Part shown: positions 1-5,644 of the stretch, piece by piece | Layout: each line of letters begins with the position of its first letter | How positions within the stretch are numbered: the stretch's first letter is position 1 | Assembly (NCBI GenBank): GCA_937890045.1 | Contig: CALBXV010000074.1 | Location: forward strand, 1 to 7,393 | From: an uncultured archaeon | Lineage (GTDB): Archaea > Thermoproteota > Nitrososphaeria > Nitrososphaerales > CALBXV01 | Reading direction: 5' to 3' | DNA length: 7,393 bases | The notes under the pieces: model-generated | The model's database searches: none | The model's input: only the letters and a program-made list of their open reading frames with translations | Told to the model about the DNA's origin: nothing | Translations under genes and position numbers: made by a program

Positions 1-106
1 TATCAACCAATGAAAAGACATTAGAATTAAGGCGACTACCCCAAGTATTTGAATTGGCTCCTGTCGCTTGTTTTTCTAATCTTAGTCTAGTTGTATATGT
101 AGCCAT
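1..106 (-). CDS. Probable tail fibre protein, N-terminal fragment (runs off left edge)
   Basis: Only the first 35 codons are in the window. The start is the ATG at 106-104, preceded by a GGAG (plus-strand ctcc at 116-119) nine bases upstream, so the start is well supported. The peptide begins MATYTTRLRLEKQATG and continues NSNTWGSRLNSNVFSLVD. Tail-fibre and host-contact proteins of many environmental phages begin with this kind of segment, in which a TG.N..TWG..LN.N motif follows a short beta-strand; this is recalled family knowledge, not a search result. The segment is normally the virion-attachment end, with the variable receptor-binding part further along, outside this window. Its place directly after an adaptor gene fits a tail gene. 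The frame is open to the window edge with no stop. Alternative: another tail structural protein with the same anchor segment. Confidence 0.75.
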   Translation of the reverse strand, partial: MATYTTRLRLEKQATGANSNTWGSRLNSNVFSLVD

Positions 107-141
107 TTTTATTTACTCCGTTAATTTTTATTTGAAGAGGT

Positions 142-807
142 TTATGGTGCATCTCTTCTTGTCGTATCACCACTTCCTGCTGGTGATGCCACAGTTTCCA
201 TATCATCTCTGCGATTACGTCTTGCTTCATTCATCAATAGCATAACTTCATTCTCATAATATGATTGCCAAACTTGAGCTGCAGTTACATTTTTATTGAA
301 AAGACAAGCCTCTACCATACTACCATAAAATAAAGCATTACCACAAAAGTTGGTAAAATAGTTAGATTGTTTTGAGGCACTAATAGCAGAAGGTTGTACA
401 ACATATTCTAATTCAACATCATTAGCTGATGTTGGAGTTGGTGCTATAAGGATCTTGTCATTCCTAAATTTTGCATAATATTTAGGAACACCTACAGAAG
501 CACGAACAGGCCAATAATCTTCTACATATTCTTTGGTACGAAGAAGCAACGAAATACGACTTCCTCCTGAATTAATAAAATTCACATTCTTTATAATAAG
601 CGTTCCTGTAGGAAGTGTTAGGAACGGATCAGAAGCTGTAAATTGACTAGTGGCGTATTCAGTAAGACCTTCATTATCAAGCGTATTTGTTAATGTTAAT
701 TCTGCTCTTCTAATAAAATCTGGAATGGCAGTTTCAAATTCAGTACCATCATCTTCCATAGTATTTTTAATCTGGGTTACTAGCGTATTATATGTAATTG
801 CTGTCAT
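142..807 (-). CDS. Head-tail adaptor-like structural protein
   Basis: This 221-residue protein has the layout of phage adaptor proteins that sit under the portal ring. The N-terminus (about 5-50) is helical with an EDDGTEF motif near 18-24 and FIRRAELTLTNTLD at 31-44. The middle carries FTASDPFLTLP (56-66), then EDYWP and VPKYYAKF (96-114) and an IAPTP strand (121-125). The C-terminal part is helical and ends in NEARRNRRDD (193-202) followed by a short flexible tail. Proteins of this pattern are known in marine podoviruses and siphoviruses as adaptor or connector proteins. The ATG lies 5 bases after the stop of the repeat-protein gene and has no clear Shine-Dalgarno, so translation is probably coupled to that gene. 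Its length and order of motifs parallel the gp4-like protein at 2292-2963. The exact position in the connector is inferred. Confidence 0.8.
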   Translation of the reverse strand: MTAITYNTLVTQIKNTMEDDGTEFETAIPDFIRRAELTLTNTLDNEGLTEYATSQFTASDPFLTLPTGTLIIKNVNFINSGGSRISLLLRTKEYVEDYWPVRASVGVPKYYAKFRNDKILIAPTPTSANDVELEYVVQPSAISASKQSNYFTNFCGNALFYGSMVEACLFNKNVTAAQVWQSYYENEVMLLMNEARRNRRDDMETVASPAGSGDTTRRDAP

Positions 808-812
808 TTTTT

Positions 813-1526
813 TTATGCCGCTCTTTCAAGTTCCCATGTTTCGGTTGTATCGTCGCCTACTTCTCTGAACCACCCCCAACCTCTATCATAATTTAAAGTA
901 AAGGTTATGAGCTGTCCTGTTGGTTCTACTAACGCGGTTCCGGTTATAACTACAGAACCAAGAGAAGCTGTAATTTCCTGACCTGTTACTGATACATCTG
1001 CCGCAGCTGTTACGATTATTGAACCAAGAGAGAATGTAGCTTCTTGTCCTGTTATGTCCACAAGTACTGTATTTACAATCTCTACTTCACCAAGCGAGAA
1101 TGTAGCTTCTTGTCCTGTTACAGATACATCTGCTGCCGCTGCTACAATTGGGGAACCAACTGAGAACGTAGCTTCCTGACCTGTTATTGTATACACAGTC
1201 TCTATAACAACAGAACCAAGCGAGAATGTAGCTTCTTGTCCTGTTACAGATACATCTGCTGCAGCTGTTACAGTTAGGGAACCAAGCGAGAACGTAGCTT
1301 CTTGTCCTGTTAGTTCTGTAATCTTTCCTAAACCTACACCAACTGTACCTAACGATGCATATATTTGTAAATCTGAAGCACCTTCACCCTGACCGTAACC
1401 TTCTTTACCATATCCACCATAACCATAGGCTGATCCTGTGGTTAACTCAACAGTTACATTGGCATCACCATAGCTATAGCTAAATGTACCATAAGTATTT
1501 TTACCATAACCAAATGCAAACGCCAC
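813..1526 (-). CDS. Repeat-containing virion structural protein (Tyr/Gly-rich head, TGQEATFSLGS repeats)
   Basis: This 237-residue protein starts with GTG (1526-1524). No ATG lies between it and the preceding stop, and a GAAGAG site (1535-1540) sits eight bases upstream. Residues 1-50 are rich in Tyr-Gly pairs (GYG, YGYGGYGKEGYGQGEG) and lack Cys. Residues 73-204 are six tandem modules of 20 or 22 residues, each opening with TGQEATFSLGS or a close variant; a seventh truncated copy (TGQLITFTL) follows. The alternating Thr/Val-rich pattern predicts stacked beta-strands. The C-terminus (about 213-237) has Trp/Gly (DRGWGWFREVG) and ends WELERAA. Marine phage proteins with a W/Y-G-rich head and VTG..ATGS.GSV-type repeats are familiar, usually in tail loci and of unknown role. 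I infer an extended, surface-exposed or fibrous virion component. No signal peptide or membrane segment is seen. Confidence 0.8.
   Translation of the reverse strand: MAFAFGYGKNTYGTFSYSYGDANVTVELTTGSAYGYGGYGKEGYGQGEGASDLQIYASLGTVGVGLGKITELTGQEATFSLGSLTVTAAADVSVTGQEATFSLGSVVIETVYTITGQEATFSVGSPIVAAAADVSVTGQEATFSLGEVEIVNTVLVDITGQEATFSLGSIIVTAAADVSVTGQEITASLGSVVITGTALVEPTGQLITFTLNYDRGWGWFREVGDDTTETWELERAA
891..1310 (-). repeat. In-frame tandem repeat: six 60-66 bp units plus a partial seventh
   Basis: Units start at 1310, 1244, 1184, 1118, 1052 and 986 and run downward; a 30-base partial copy occupies 920-891. Each begins with ACAGG(A/T)CA(A/G)GA, encoding TGQE; the partial copy reads TGQL. Units 1, 3 and 5 end in the residues AAADVSV, while units 2, 4 and 6 have different, less conserved ends, so the true period is a two-unit block of 126-132 bp. 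All units keep frame. One stretch is repeated without a mismatch (1089-1136 and 1215-1262), which shows that part of the array was copied recently. Confidence 0.95.
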
Positions 1527-1534
1527 GGTAAATA

Positions 1535-1540
1535 CTCTTC
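1535..1540 (-). promoter_or_regulatory. Ribosome binding site that fixes a GTG start
   Basis: The minus strand reads GAAGAG here, eight bases before the GTG at 1526. The 15-base gap between the upstream stop (1542-1544) and this GTG contains no ATG or TTG in frame, so GTG is the only sensible start for the repeat protein. Confidence 0.6.
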
Positions 1541-1541
1541 T

Positions 1542-1964
1542 TTATACTAGTCGAACTATAGCCGTCGCTGCTGCCGGTGCTGGCATCTGAACAGTAAATG
1601 TACCATTAGTAGCTGTCTTTTCCCCACCAAAATCAATTACTGCAACAGTCTTGTTGGATTGACTACTGTTATAAATCAAGCAGCCACGCGCAGTAAATGT
1701 AGCACTTGTCCATGATTGATCTGCAAAATCGACAATAGCTGTACTACCATCAACAGTAACATTAGTAACAGTACAAATTTGTCCACCACTCGTATACCCA
1801 TTACCACTGGCAAGTTCACCTGATACAAGAAAAACAGATGTACCGTTACTTAGTGAAGCTATACTTGTATATAGAGCTATTTTAAAGGTTGCACTTGAAA
1901 AATGATGAACACCTTCAAGACAATCTTCTTTAAAGTTTATAGCAATTCCAGATGAAATAGCCAT
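1542..1964 (-). CDS. Conserved phage structural protein of unknown function
   Basis: This 140-residue protein starts at an ATG with a strong GAAGGAG site (1975-1981) and an appropriate spacer. It opens MAISSGIAINFKEDCLEGVHHF, followed by a TFKIALYTS strand (26-34), GNGYTSGGQ (54-62), a DFADQSWTSATFTARGC segment (79-95), IYNSSQSNKTVAVIDFGGEKTATNGTF and a hydrophobic C-terminus. The pattern (FK..L..G.H.F...TFKIALYTS ... GYT.GG ... W..ATFTARG ... YN.S..N..VAV.DFG) is one I recognise from environmental phage genomes, where it lies in the tail or head-joining region and is usually called hypothetical. It looks all-beta and has no enzyme motif. Its neighbours and strong ribosome site suggest a virion protein made in quantity, but its position in the particle cannot be told from sequence. 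Confidence 0.75.
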   Translation of the reverse strand: MAISSGIAINFKEDCLEGVHHFSSATFKIALYTSIASLSNGTSVFLVSGELASGNGYTSGGQICTVTNVTVDGSTAIVDFADQSWTSATFTARGCLIYNSSQSNKTVAVIDFGGEKTATNGTFTVQMPAPAAATAIVRLV

Positions 1965-1991
1965 TGTTTTTAATCTCCTTCTTTTTTTTTC

Positions 1992-2282
1992 TTAACTACT
2001 TGTAAATTGGGTGATACTTGAAGGAACAAATGTAGTCATGCTCGGTACCCACCCTGCATCACCTGTTGTAGCCAGAACAGTATCTGGTCTGGCATCCTTC
2101 AAAACTATAGAACCTGTAATATGTGGTGATTTGTTTTGTGGATGATTGACTAGATCAAATCTACCATCCGACTCACCGGGTCCAACTACGTACTGTGTTC
2201 CTTCTTCTTTAATACGATCCTTATATTTAAAACGAAATCCACTTCTGTCTGAAATAAACCATGATTTAATATTACCAGCCAT
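1992..2282 (-). CDS. Small conserved phage protein of unknown function
   Basis: This 96-residue protein opens MAGNIKSWFISDRSGFRF, then YKDRIKEEGTQYVVGPGESDGRFD (20-43), VNHPQNKSPHITG (45-57) and LKDARPDTVL (61-70). The order ISDRSG.RF.Y...+KE.G...V...ESDG.....HPQ......DARPD is familiar from short proteins in marine phage tail or connector loci, always without assigned function. There is no cysteine, so a zinc-ribbon reading is not supported. The start is the ATG at 2282-2280, nine bases after the TAG of the gp4-like gene. No good Shine-Dalgarno is visible, so coupling to the upstream gene is likely. The C-terminus is Ser/Thr/Phe-rich. The location suggests a minor structural or assembly role, inferred only from neighbours. 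Confidence 0.7.
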   Translation of the reverse strand: MAGNIKSWFISDRSGFRFKYKDRIKEEGTQYVVGPGESDGRFDLVNHPQNKSPHITGSIVLKDARPDTVLATTGDAGWVPSMTTFVPSSITQFTSS

Positions 2283-2291
2283 GAGACTATT

Positions 2292-2963
2292 CTAGAACCT
2301 GAAACTCGGCCTTATAAACAGACTACTTTTTTCTCTGTCTGCTTCAAAAGCTGTCGTAAATATTTCGTCATAAAGTGTCTTTAACATTTGTATTCGTGCA
2401 TCAGGAACACCGGGTCTTTTTATAGCCATCTTGTAGGCTAAACCAGCTGTAAGAGCCGGTAACATACGAGTGGGAACATCAGCATTATAGGTAGATTTAC
2501 TGCTATCATCTGTATAACCGAAATAACGATATCGTATCGTATAAGTATCTGCAGCATCTGCTAACGGCCATAAATACATAGTCTGACCAGCTGTTCCATG
2601 CTGGATGGCATATTGTACTGGTCTTCCTGTTTGAGTTTTATCTGGTAATCTTTCATAATCTTCCATGTTAATTCTGGTTAATTCTAGATCAGTAGTATCT
2701 TTACGGGATGTAGCAACTATAACGTCTATAAGATCTGTTGGTAGTGTTTCAGTAACACTCGAATCGGAAGCAGTAAAAGTACCGAGAGCAGTTTTCCAAA
2801 GTGCAAATCCTCTGTTCTGCCATTCTCTTAATAACAGATCCAGACTTCTCCGTGCTTCTATAACATCTCCTCCCTGCGTAACTTCACCTCCTATTTGAGC
2901 TAAAGCTTCATTGATAATATCATCAATATCAAGATTGAATGTAGTTGTTCCTGAAATAGCCAT
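2292..2963 (-). CDS. P22 gp4-like head completion / packaged-DNA stabilisation protein
   Basis: This 223-residue protein matches the remembered pattern of the P22 gp4 family. It has an N-terminal helix DIDDIINEALAQIGG (12-26), then GGDVIEARRSLDLLLREW (31-48) and NRGFALW (50-56). A FTAS strand and TLPTDLIDVIVA (73-84) follow, then the INMEDYERLPDK segment (98-109) with GRPVQYAI, LWPLADAADTYTIRYRYFG (131-149), DVPTRMLPALTAGLAYKMAIKRPG (162-185) and a final helix with ADREKSSLFIRP. In P22, gp4 binds below the portal after packaging, stabilises the DNA and starts tail assembly. Some gp4 proteins also have muralytic activity, for which I see no direct motif here. The ATG follows the previous stop by 5 bases with only a weak AAAGAA site, suggesting coupled translation. 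Location after the capsid gene is typical. Confidence 0.85.
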   Translation of the reverse strand: MAISGTTTFNLDIDDIINEALAQIGGEVTQGGDVIEARRSLDLLLREWQNRGFALWKTALGTFTASDSSVTETLPTDLIDVIVATSRKDTTDLELTRINMEDYERLPDKTQTGRPVQYAIQHGTAGQTMYLWPLADAADTYTIRYRYFGYTDDSSKSTYNADVPTRMLPALTAGLAYKMAIKRPGVPDARIQMLKTLYDEIFTTAFEADREKSSLFIRPSFRF

Positions 2964-2968
2964 TTTCT

Positions 2969-3283
2969 TTAAATGTGGGTAATCAGTCCAACAACATTGG
3001 CAGCTACAGATGCATAAATTCCATTATTGAACTTAATAGCATCTCCCTCATTATAAACCTGTGTCATGGTAGAACCGGGGAGTGAAGCAGAAGCTAATGT
3101 AATATGAAACTTTTCAGAAGCAGCTACTTCACCAGCAGAAGTTAGTTCCCAAAAGGTTACTGCTGAAGCAGCCGTAGTTCCATGATTAGAAAATGTAAAA
3201 CTAGCTAGTCGCGCAGTTCCCTTTAGATTAGAAGTAACCGTTCCTGTAGCTGTTACAACAACTGGTGTTAGTGTGAATCCCAT
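2969..3283 (-). CDS. Small structural-type protein downstream of the capsid terminator, function unknown
   Basis: This 104-residue protein is Thr/Ala/Ser-rich. It opens MGFTLTPVVVTATGTVTSN and has KGTARLASFTFSNHGTTAA (21-39), a central FWELTSAGEVAASEKFHITLA stretch and a C-terminal strand GIYASVAANVVGLITHI. The composition predicts a compact beta-sandwich without membrane segments or catalytic motifs. The ATG at 3283-3281 has an AGGAAG site just upstream. It is the first gene after the capsid gene and its terminator, and it is separated by 5 bases from the gp4-like gene. Small all-beta proteins in this position are often head decoration or head-tail joining proteins; that is inference from place only. 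I do not recognise a named family. Confidence 0.65.
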   Translation of the reverse strand: MGFTLTPVVVTATGTVTSNLKGTARLASFTFSNHGTTAASAVTFWELTSAGEVAASEKFHITLASASLPGSTMTQVYNEGDAIKFNNGIYASVAANVVGLITHI

Positions 3284-3318
3284 AATTTCTTCCTTTTATA
3301 GTATCTATTTTTTTATAT

Positions 3319-3376
3319 AAAAATGAACGGAGAAGTTATCAATTACATATTATGTATGTAGATATTTCTCCGTTCA
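3319..3376 (-). terminator. Intrinsic terminator downstream of the major capsid gene
   Basis: On the minus strand an 11-base arm TGAACGGAGAA (3376-3366) pairs perfectly with TTCTCCGTTCA (3334-3324), and five T residues (3323-3319) follow at once. Inside, GATA/TATC (3361-3364 with 3337-3340) extends the stem after a small bulge, leaving a loop rich in A and T. The stop of the capsid gene is at 3421, about 45 bases before the stem. A terminator right after the capsid gene is a common phage device for high capsid output, with partial read-through feeding the tail genes. Pairing and T-run are seen; efficiency is inferred. Confidence 0.75.
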
Positions 3377-3420
3377 AATTTATATTTTATTATAGCTTTT
3401 TTTCTTATTACTATTATTGA

Positions 3421-4350
3421 TTAGACTTCAGCACCAAACCAATGACGCCAGTCAGACCAACCAAAGCTATAACGCTCACGAGCTTTAAAACGAAGATTTC
3501 CAGTATCAAAATCCGGCTCCATTTTGGTAGCAAGAGGACTACGATTGAACATCTTGGTACCATTTGGACAATCTGTTTTAACAAACCAATTATCGGTATC
3601 CGTGAACCGGCGATTCACATGAGAACCACCGGGTAGAATACCTAAACTCTTAATCGGATTAAGATCGTTAGGAGCATATTGTGTAGTGGAATAAGTTACT
3701 GAACCAAGTGGTAAACCAGCTGATTTCAGTAGCATTTCCGTTTCAAAAGCAAGTTCAGGAGGAATATGGACCGAAGTCGGTGAAGCACCAACCAAGATTC
3801 CACGATCATCCTTAATCTTATTGATGGCAGTCACAGCCGTTTCAATAGTTGAAACTGCAATGGCTGAAGTGCCAATCTTGTTACTCTGATTTCCATCACC
3901 AATAGTAGGATGAGAATCAGAAATTAAAGCAACAGCATCCCCGCCAACATAACTTGCGGAGAAAGCGTTATTGAAGACGTTCGCGCCCTTAACCTGTTTA
4001 GTTGAAGCCATAGCACGAGCAAGACCTTTAGCACGTACCTTAGCGAAAGTATCATAAAGATTATCTTCCATAGCTTCTTCAGTAACAGCAAAAGCCAAAG
4101 CAACAGTCTCGTGTGTGTAACGAGATGTATATGCTTCCTGTGCAGAATCATACTGAACAGCAGCACCTTCAGATTTTACGGGAGCTTCACCGAACATGGT
4201 GAAAAGAACTTCTTCCTCGAAAGCCCGATCAGAATTTTCAGTCTCGAACAAAGTATTATTTTCGTCGTCAACACTACCATATTCTAAACCAAAAATTGCA
4301 TTTAGACCGGGTAATAGTTCTTTTGATATATTACCTCTATTAATAGCCAT
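3421..4350 (-). CDS. Major capsid protein (Mu gpT-like, HK97 fold expected)
   Basis: This 309-residue protein has the hallmark order of the Mu gpT-type major head subunit. MAINRGNISKELLPGLNAIF (1-20) is followed by FETENSDRAFEEEVLFTMFGEAPVKSEG (35-62), then QEAYTSRYTHETVALAFAVTEEA (71-93) and NLYD.......KGLARAMASTKQVKGANVFNNAF (97-130). Next come DSHPT (145-149), an adaptor-like AINKIKDDRGILVGASPTSVHIPPELAFE (175-203), SHVNRRFTDTDNWFVKTDCPNG (243-264) and a C-terminal RFKARERYSFGWSDWRHWFG (287-306). The last motif is very typical of these capsid proteins. The start is an ATG with GCAGGAG nine bases upstream. An out-of-frame ATG between them opens only a five-codon reading frame. It follows the scaffold and decoration-type genes and ends before a terminator. 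The protein has no long N-terminal delta domain, in keeping with a separate scaffold. Confidence 0.93.
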   Translation of the reverse strand: MAINRGNISKELLPGLNAIFGLEYGSVDDENNTLFETENSDRAFEEEVLFTMFGEAPVKSEGAAVQYDSAQEAYTSRYTHETVALAFAVTEEAMEDNLYDTFAKVRAKGLARAMASTKQVKGANVFNNAFSASYVGGDAVALISDSHPTIGDGNQSNKIGTSAIAVSTIETAVTAINKIKDDRGILVGASPTSVHIPPELAFETEMLLKSAGLPLGSVTYSTTQYAPNDLNPIKSLGILPGGSHVNRRFTDTDNWFVKTDCPNGTKMFNRSPLATKMEPDFDTGNLRFKARERYSFGWSDWRHWFGAEV

Positions 4351-4368
4351 TTTTCATTTCTCCTGCTA

Positions 4369-4953
4369 TTAAACCGGTCCAACAACGCTAGCAACAACTG
4401 TGTACTGTTGATTACGCTGGATTCGGCATTCTACTTTGGTTGCGGTATCACCCCAAGCGTTACCCGGTTCGGTATAAAGGGCAACAGGTCGGAGCATAGC
4501 AGTAGTAGCAACACGAGAACCGGCTTTAATTCCAAAGCCGGATCGTCCTGTAACAGTACTGCCGGAACCAAGAGTTACGTCAAAATTCAAGTTTAAGTCG
4601 CCAATAGTTAAGGCGGCGTCTGCTTGAATAACGTAAGTTGAGTCGGGATCATCATCTACGAGCGCGTATGTATTGCTATCATCTGAAGAAACAGATGCAT
4701 TAATATAGCTGGCCCATACAGGCTGCTTAGATGTTTTATCCACGTAGCGAACACCCATCAACACACCGACAGCATAGTCGGTGGTTGTAGCGACAGGAGC
4801 TATATAACCACTGGATAACTTAACAAGATCGCCAGAATACAACGCAGCAGCGTTATTCTGGGCAATTTTATATTCAGTTACTCCACAAGAGTTAGGTGCA
4901 CTCCCGCGTTTACGTGATGGGTGAAAACCAGATAGAGCTTTTGATGAACTCAT
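4369..4953 (-). CDS. Probable head decoration / capsid-associated structural protein
   Basis: This protein has 194 residues if translation begins at the ATG 4953-4951 (MSSSKALSGFHPSRKRG), which has an AGGAG (4961-4965) seven bases upstream. A longer version from a TTG at 5031 would run through a hairpin and A-tracts and has no ribosome site, so I reject it. After a basic N-terminus comes TEYKIAQNNAAALYSGDLVKLSSGYIAPV, where the YSGDLVKL core matches a pattern common in phage proteins encoded just before the capsid gene. VGVLMGVRYVD follows, then a YALVDDDPDSTYVIQAD segment and a final PGNAWGDTATKVECRIQRNQQ. It is all-beta in character. Sitting 18 bases before the capsid start, it probably coats or stabilises the shell. 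A role in capsid assembly only, without staying in the virion, is also possible. Confidence 0.75.
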   Translation of the reverse strand: MSSSKALSGFHPSRKRGSAPNSCGVTEYKIAQNNAAALYSGDLVKLSSGYIAPVATTTDYAVGVLMGVRYVDKTSKQPVWASYINASVSSDDSNTYALVDDDPDSTYVIQADAALTIGDLNLNFDVTLGSGSTVTGRSGFGIKAGSRVATTAMLRPVALYTEPGNAWGDTATKVECRIQRNQQYTVVASVVGPV

Positions 4954-4960
4954 AAGGGTT

Positions 4961-4965
4961 CTCCT
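4961..4965 (-). promoter_or_regulatory. Ribosome binding site that decides the decoration-protein start
   Basis: The minus strand reads AGGAG here, seven bases before the ATG at 4953. It supports this ATG over the in-frame TTG at 5031, which would add 26 residues read from intergenic A/T tracts. Confidence 0.8.
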
Positions 4966-4984
4966 ATATATATATATTTTTTTT

Positions 4985-5007
4985 AGCCAATAGATTGGCT
5001 TTTTTTT
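4985..5007 (+). terminator. Hairpin with T-tract on the plus strand, antisense to the operon
   Basis: AGCCAA (4985-4990) and TTGGCT (4995-5000) pair perfectly around a TAGA loop, and seven T residues follow at 5001-5007. Eight T residues also precede the stem (4977-4984). Read on the plus strand this has the form of a short intrinsic terminator. On the minus strand, where all genes lie, the same hairpin is flanked by A-tracts and would not terminate by the usual mechanism; there it would sit in the leader of the decoration gene. The stem has only 6 base pairs, so activity is uncertain. Confidence 0.45.
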
Positions 5008-5065
5008 ACTTATACATATATAAAGAGTCAAACCCTATGGATTTTTTTTATTATTATTTTTTTTG

Positions 5066-5605
5066 TTAAGACTTATCCTCTGTATCGAAAGAAACTGGTC
5101 GTTGCCCTACTGTAACTCTTGACTTACTGTTATCGCTGATCGGCATACGCCGGTCCTGCATAGACATCAGACGAGCATTGATAGCATCATTCATGTCCTT
5201 GTTACGTTGGATGCCACGATCCTTACGCTCTTGCCAATTGGAAAGAGGGATCTTGGCTAACGCAACATCTCCACGAACAATACAGTTTTCAAACCTGTCT
5301 GTAGATTTACTATAACCGTAGCCAACAGTCATTTCAGGCACTTCTTCAGAAGTTACGAACTCCCACCCTTCGTTAATTTTTTTACCAACAGCTTTATAAT
5401 CTTCTTCTCCGTTAAGATAAATACGAAGCCATCCTAATTTAATTCCTAAATCAAGAAATTTCGTTTGTACTTCTTCTGGAATATCCAACCAACTGTCTGT
5501 TTCATAATAAGTACGTTGGTCGTTTGTTCGTTTAGAAGCTTCACGACTTTTCTGTTCAGAGGCTTCATTATCATCTTCGGGAGTAATAATATTTTCTGTT
5601 TCCAT
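5066..5605 (-). CDS. Conserved phage protein between scaffold and capsid genes, function unknown
   Basis: This 179-residue protein has an acidic, probably disordered N-terminus (1-30). A central folded part follows: YYETDSWLDIPEEV (33-46), LGWLRIYLNGEEDYKAVGKKINEGWEFV (57-84), EEVPEM and VRGDVALAKIPLSNWQERK (110-128). A basic helix MNDAINARLMSMQDRRMP ends near residue 155, and the tail is polar. The order W.R...NGEEDY......+GWEFV..EE.P.......VRGD..LAKIP....E.RK is one I know from many phage genomes, always between portal/scaffold and capsid genes and called hypothetical. The ATG at 5605-5603 has an AAGGA site seven bases upstream. The position suggests a capsid-assembly factor or minor head protein. 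No protease triad or other catalytic motif is evident, so it should not be called a prohead protease. Confidence 0.75.
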   Translation of the reverse strand: METENIITPEDDNEASEQKSREASKRTNDQRTYYETDSWLDIPEEVQTKFLDLGIKLGWLRIYLNGEEDYKAVGKKINEGWEFVTSEEVPEMTVGYGYSKSTDRFENCIVRGDVALAKIPLSNWQERKDRGIQRNKDMNDAINARLMSMQDRRMPISDNSKSRVTVGQRPVSFDTEDKS

Positions 5606-5644
5606 AAAATTTTCCTTTATGTATATGTATAAGTGGTTTTACAC

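Noticed and set aside
891..1310. CRISPR-like array
   Set aside because: The repeats are in-frame coding modules with no unique spacers; the unconserved parts are also related and translate to a continuous protein.
1992..2282. Zinc-ribbon DNA-binding protein
   Set aside because: The protein contains no cysteine.
3284..3318. Sigma-70 promoter (TATAAA near 3292-3297) before the 104-residue gene
   Set aside because: The hexamer overlaps the ribosome site, so a transcript from it would lack the site, and no -35 match exists outside the terminator T-run.
3924..4166. 80-codon minus-strand open frame inside the capsid gene
   Set aside because: It lies wholly within the well-supported capsid gene in another frame, has a Leu-rich low-complexity product and no ribosome site.
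4954..5031. N-terminal extension of the decoration protein from a TTG at 5031
   Set aside because: It would be read from A/T tracts and a hairpin, gives an unlikely Lys/Tyr/Ile-rich leader, and has no ribosome site, while the ATG at 4953 has AGGAG at ideal distance.
5066..5605. Prohead protease
   Set aside because: No His-Ser-Glu/Asp catalytic arrangement or protease-family motif is visible.
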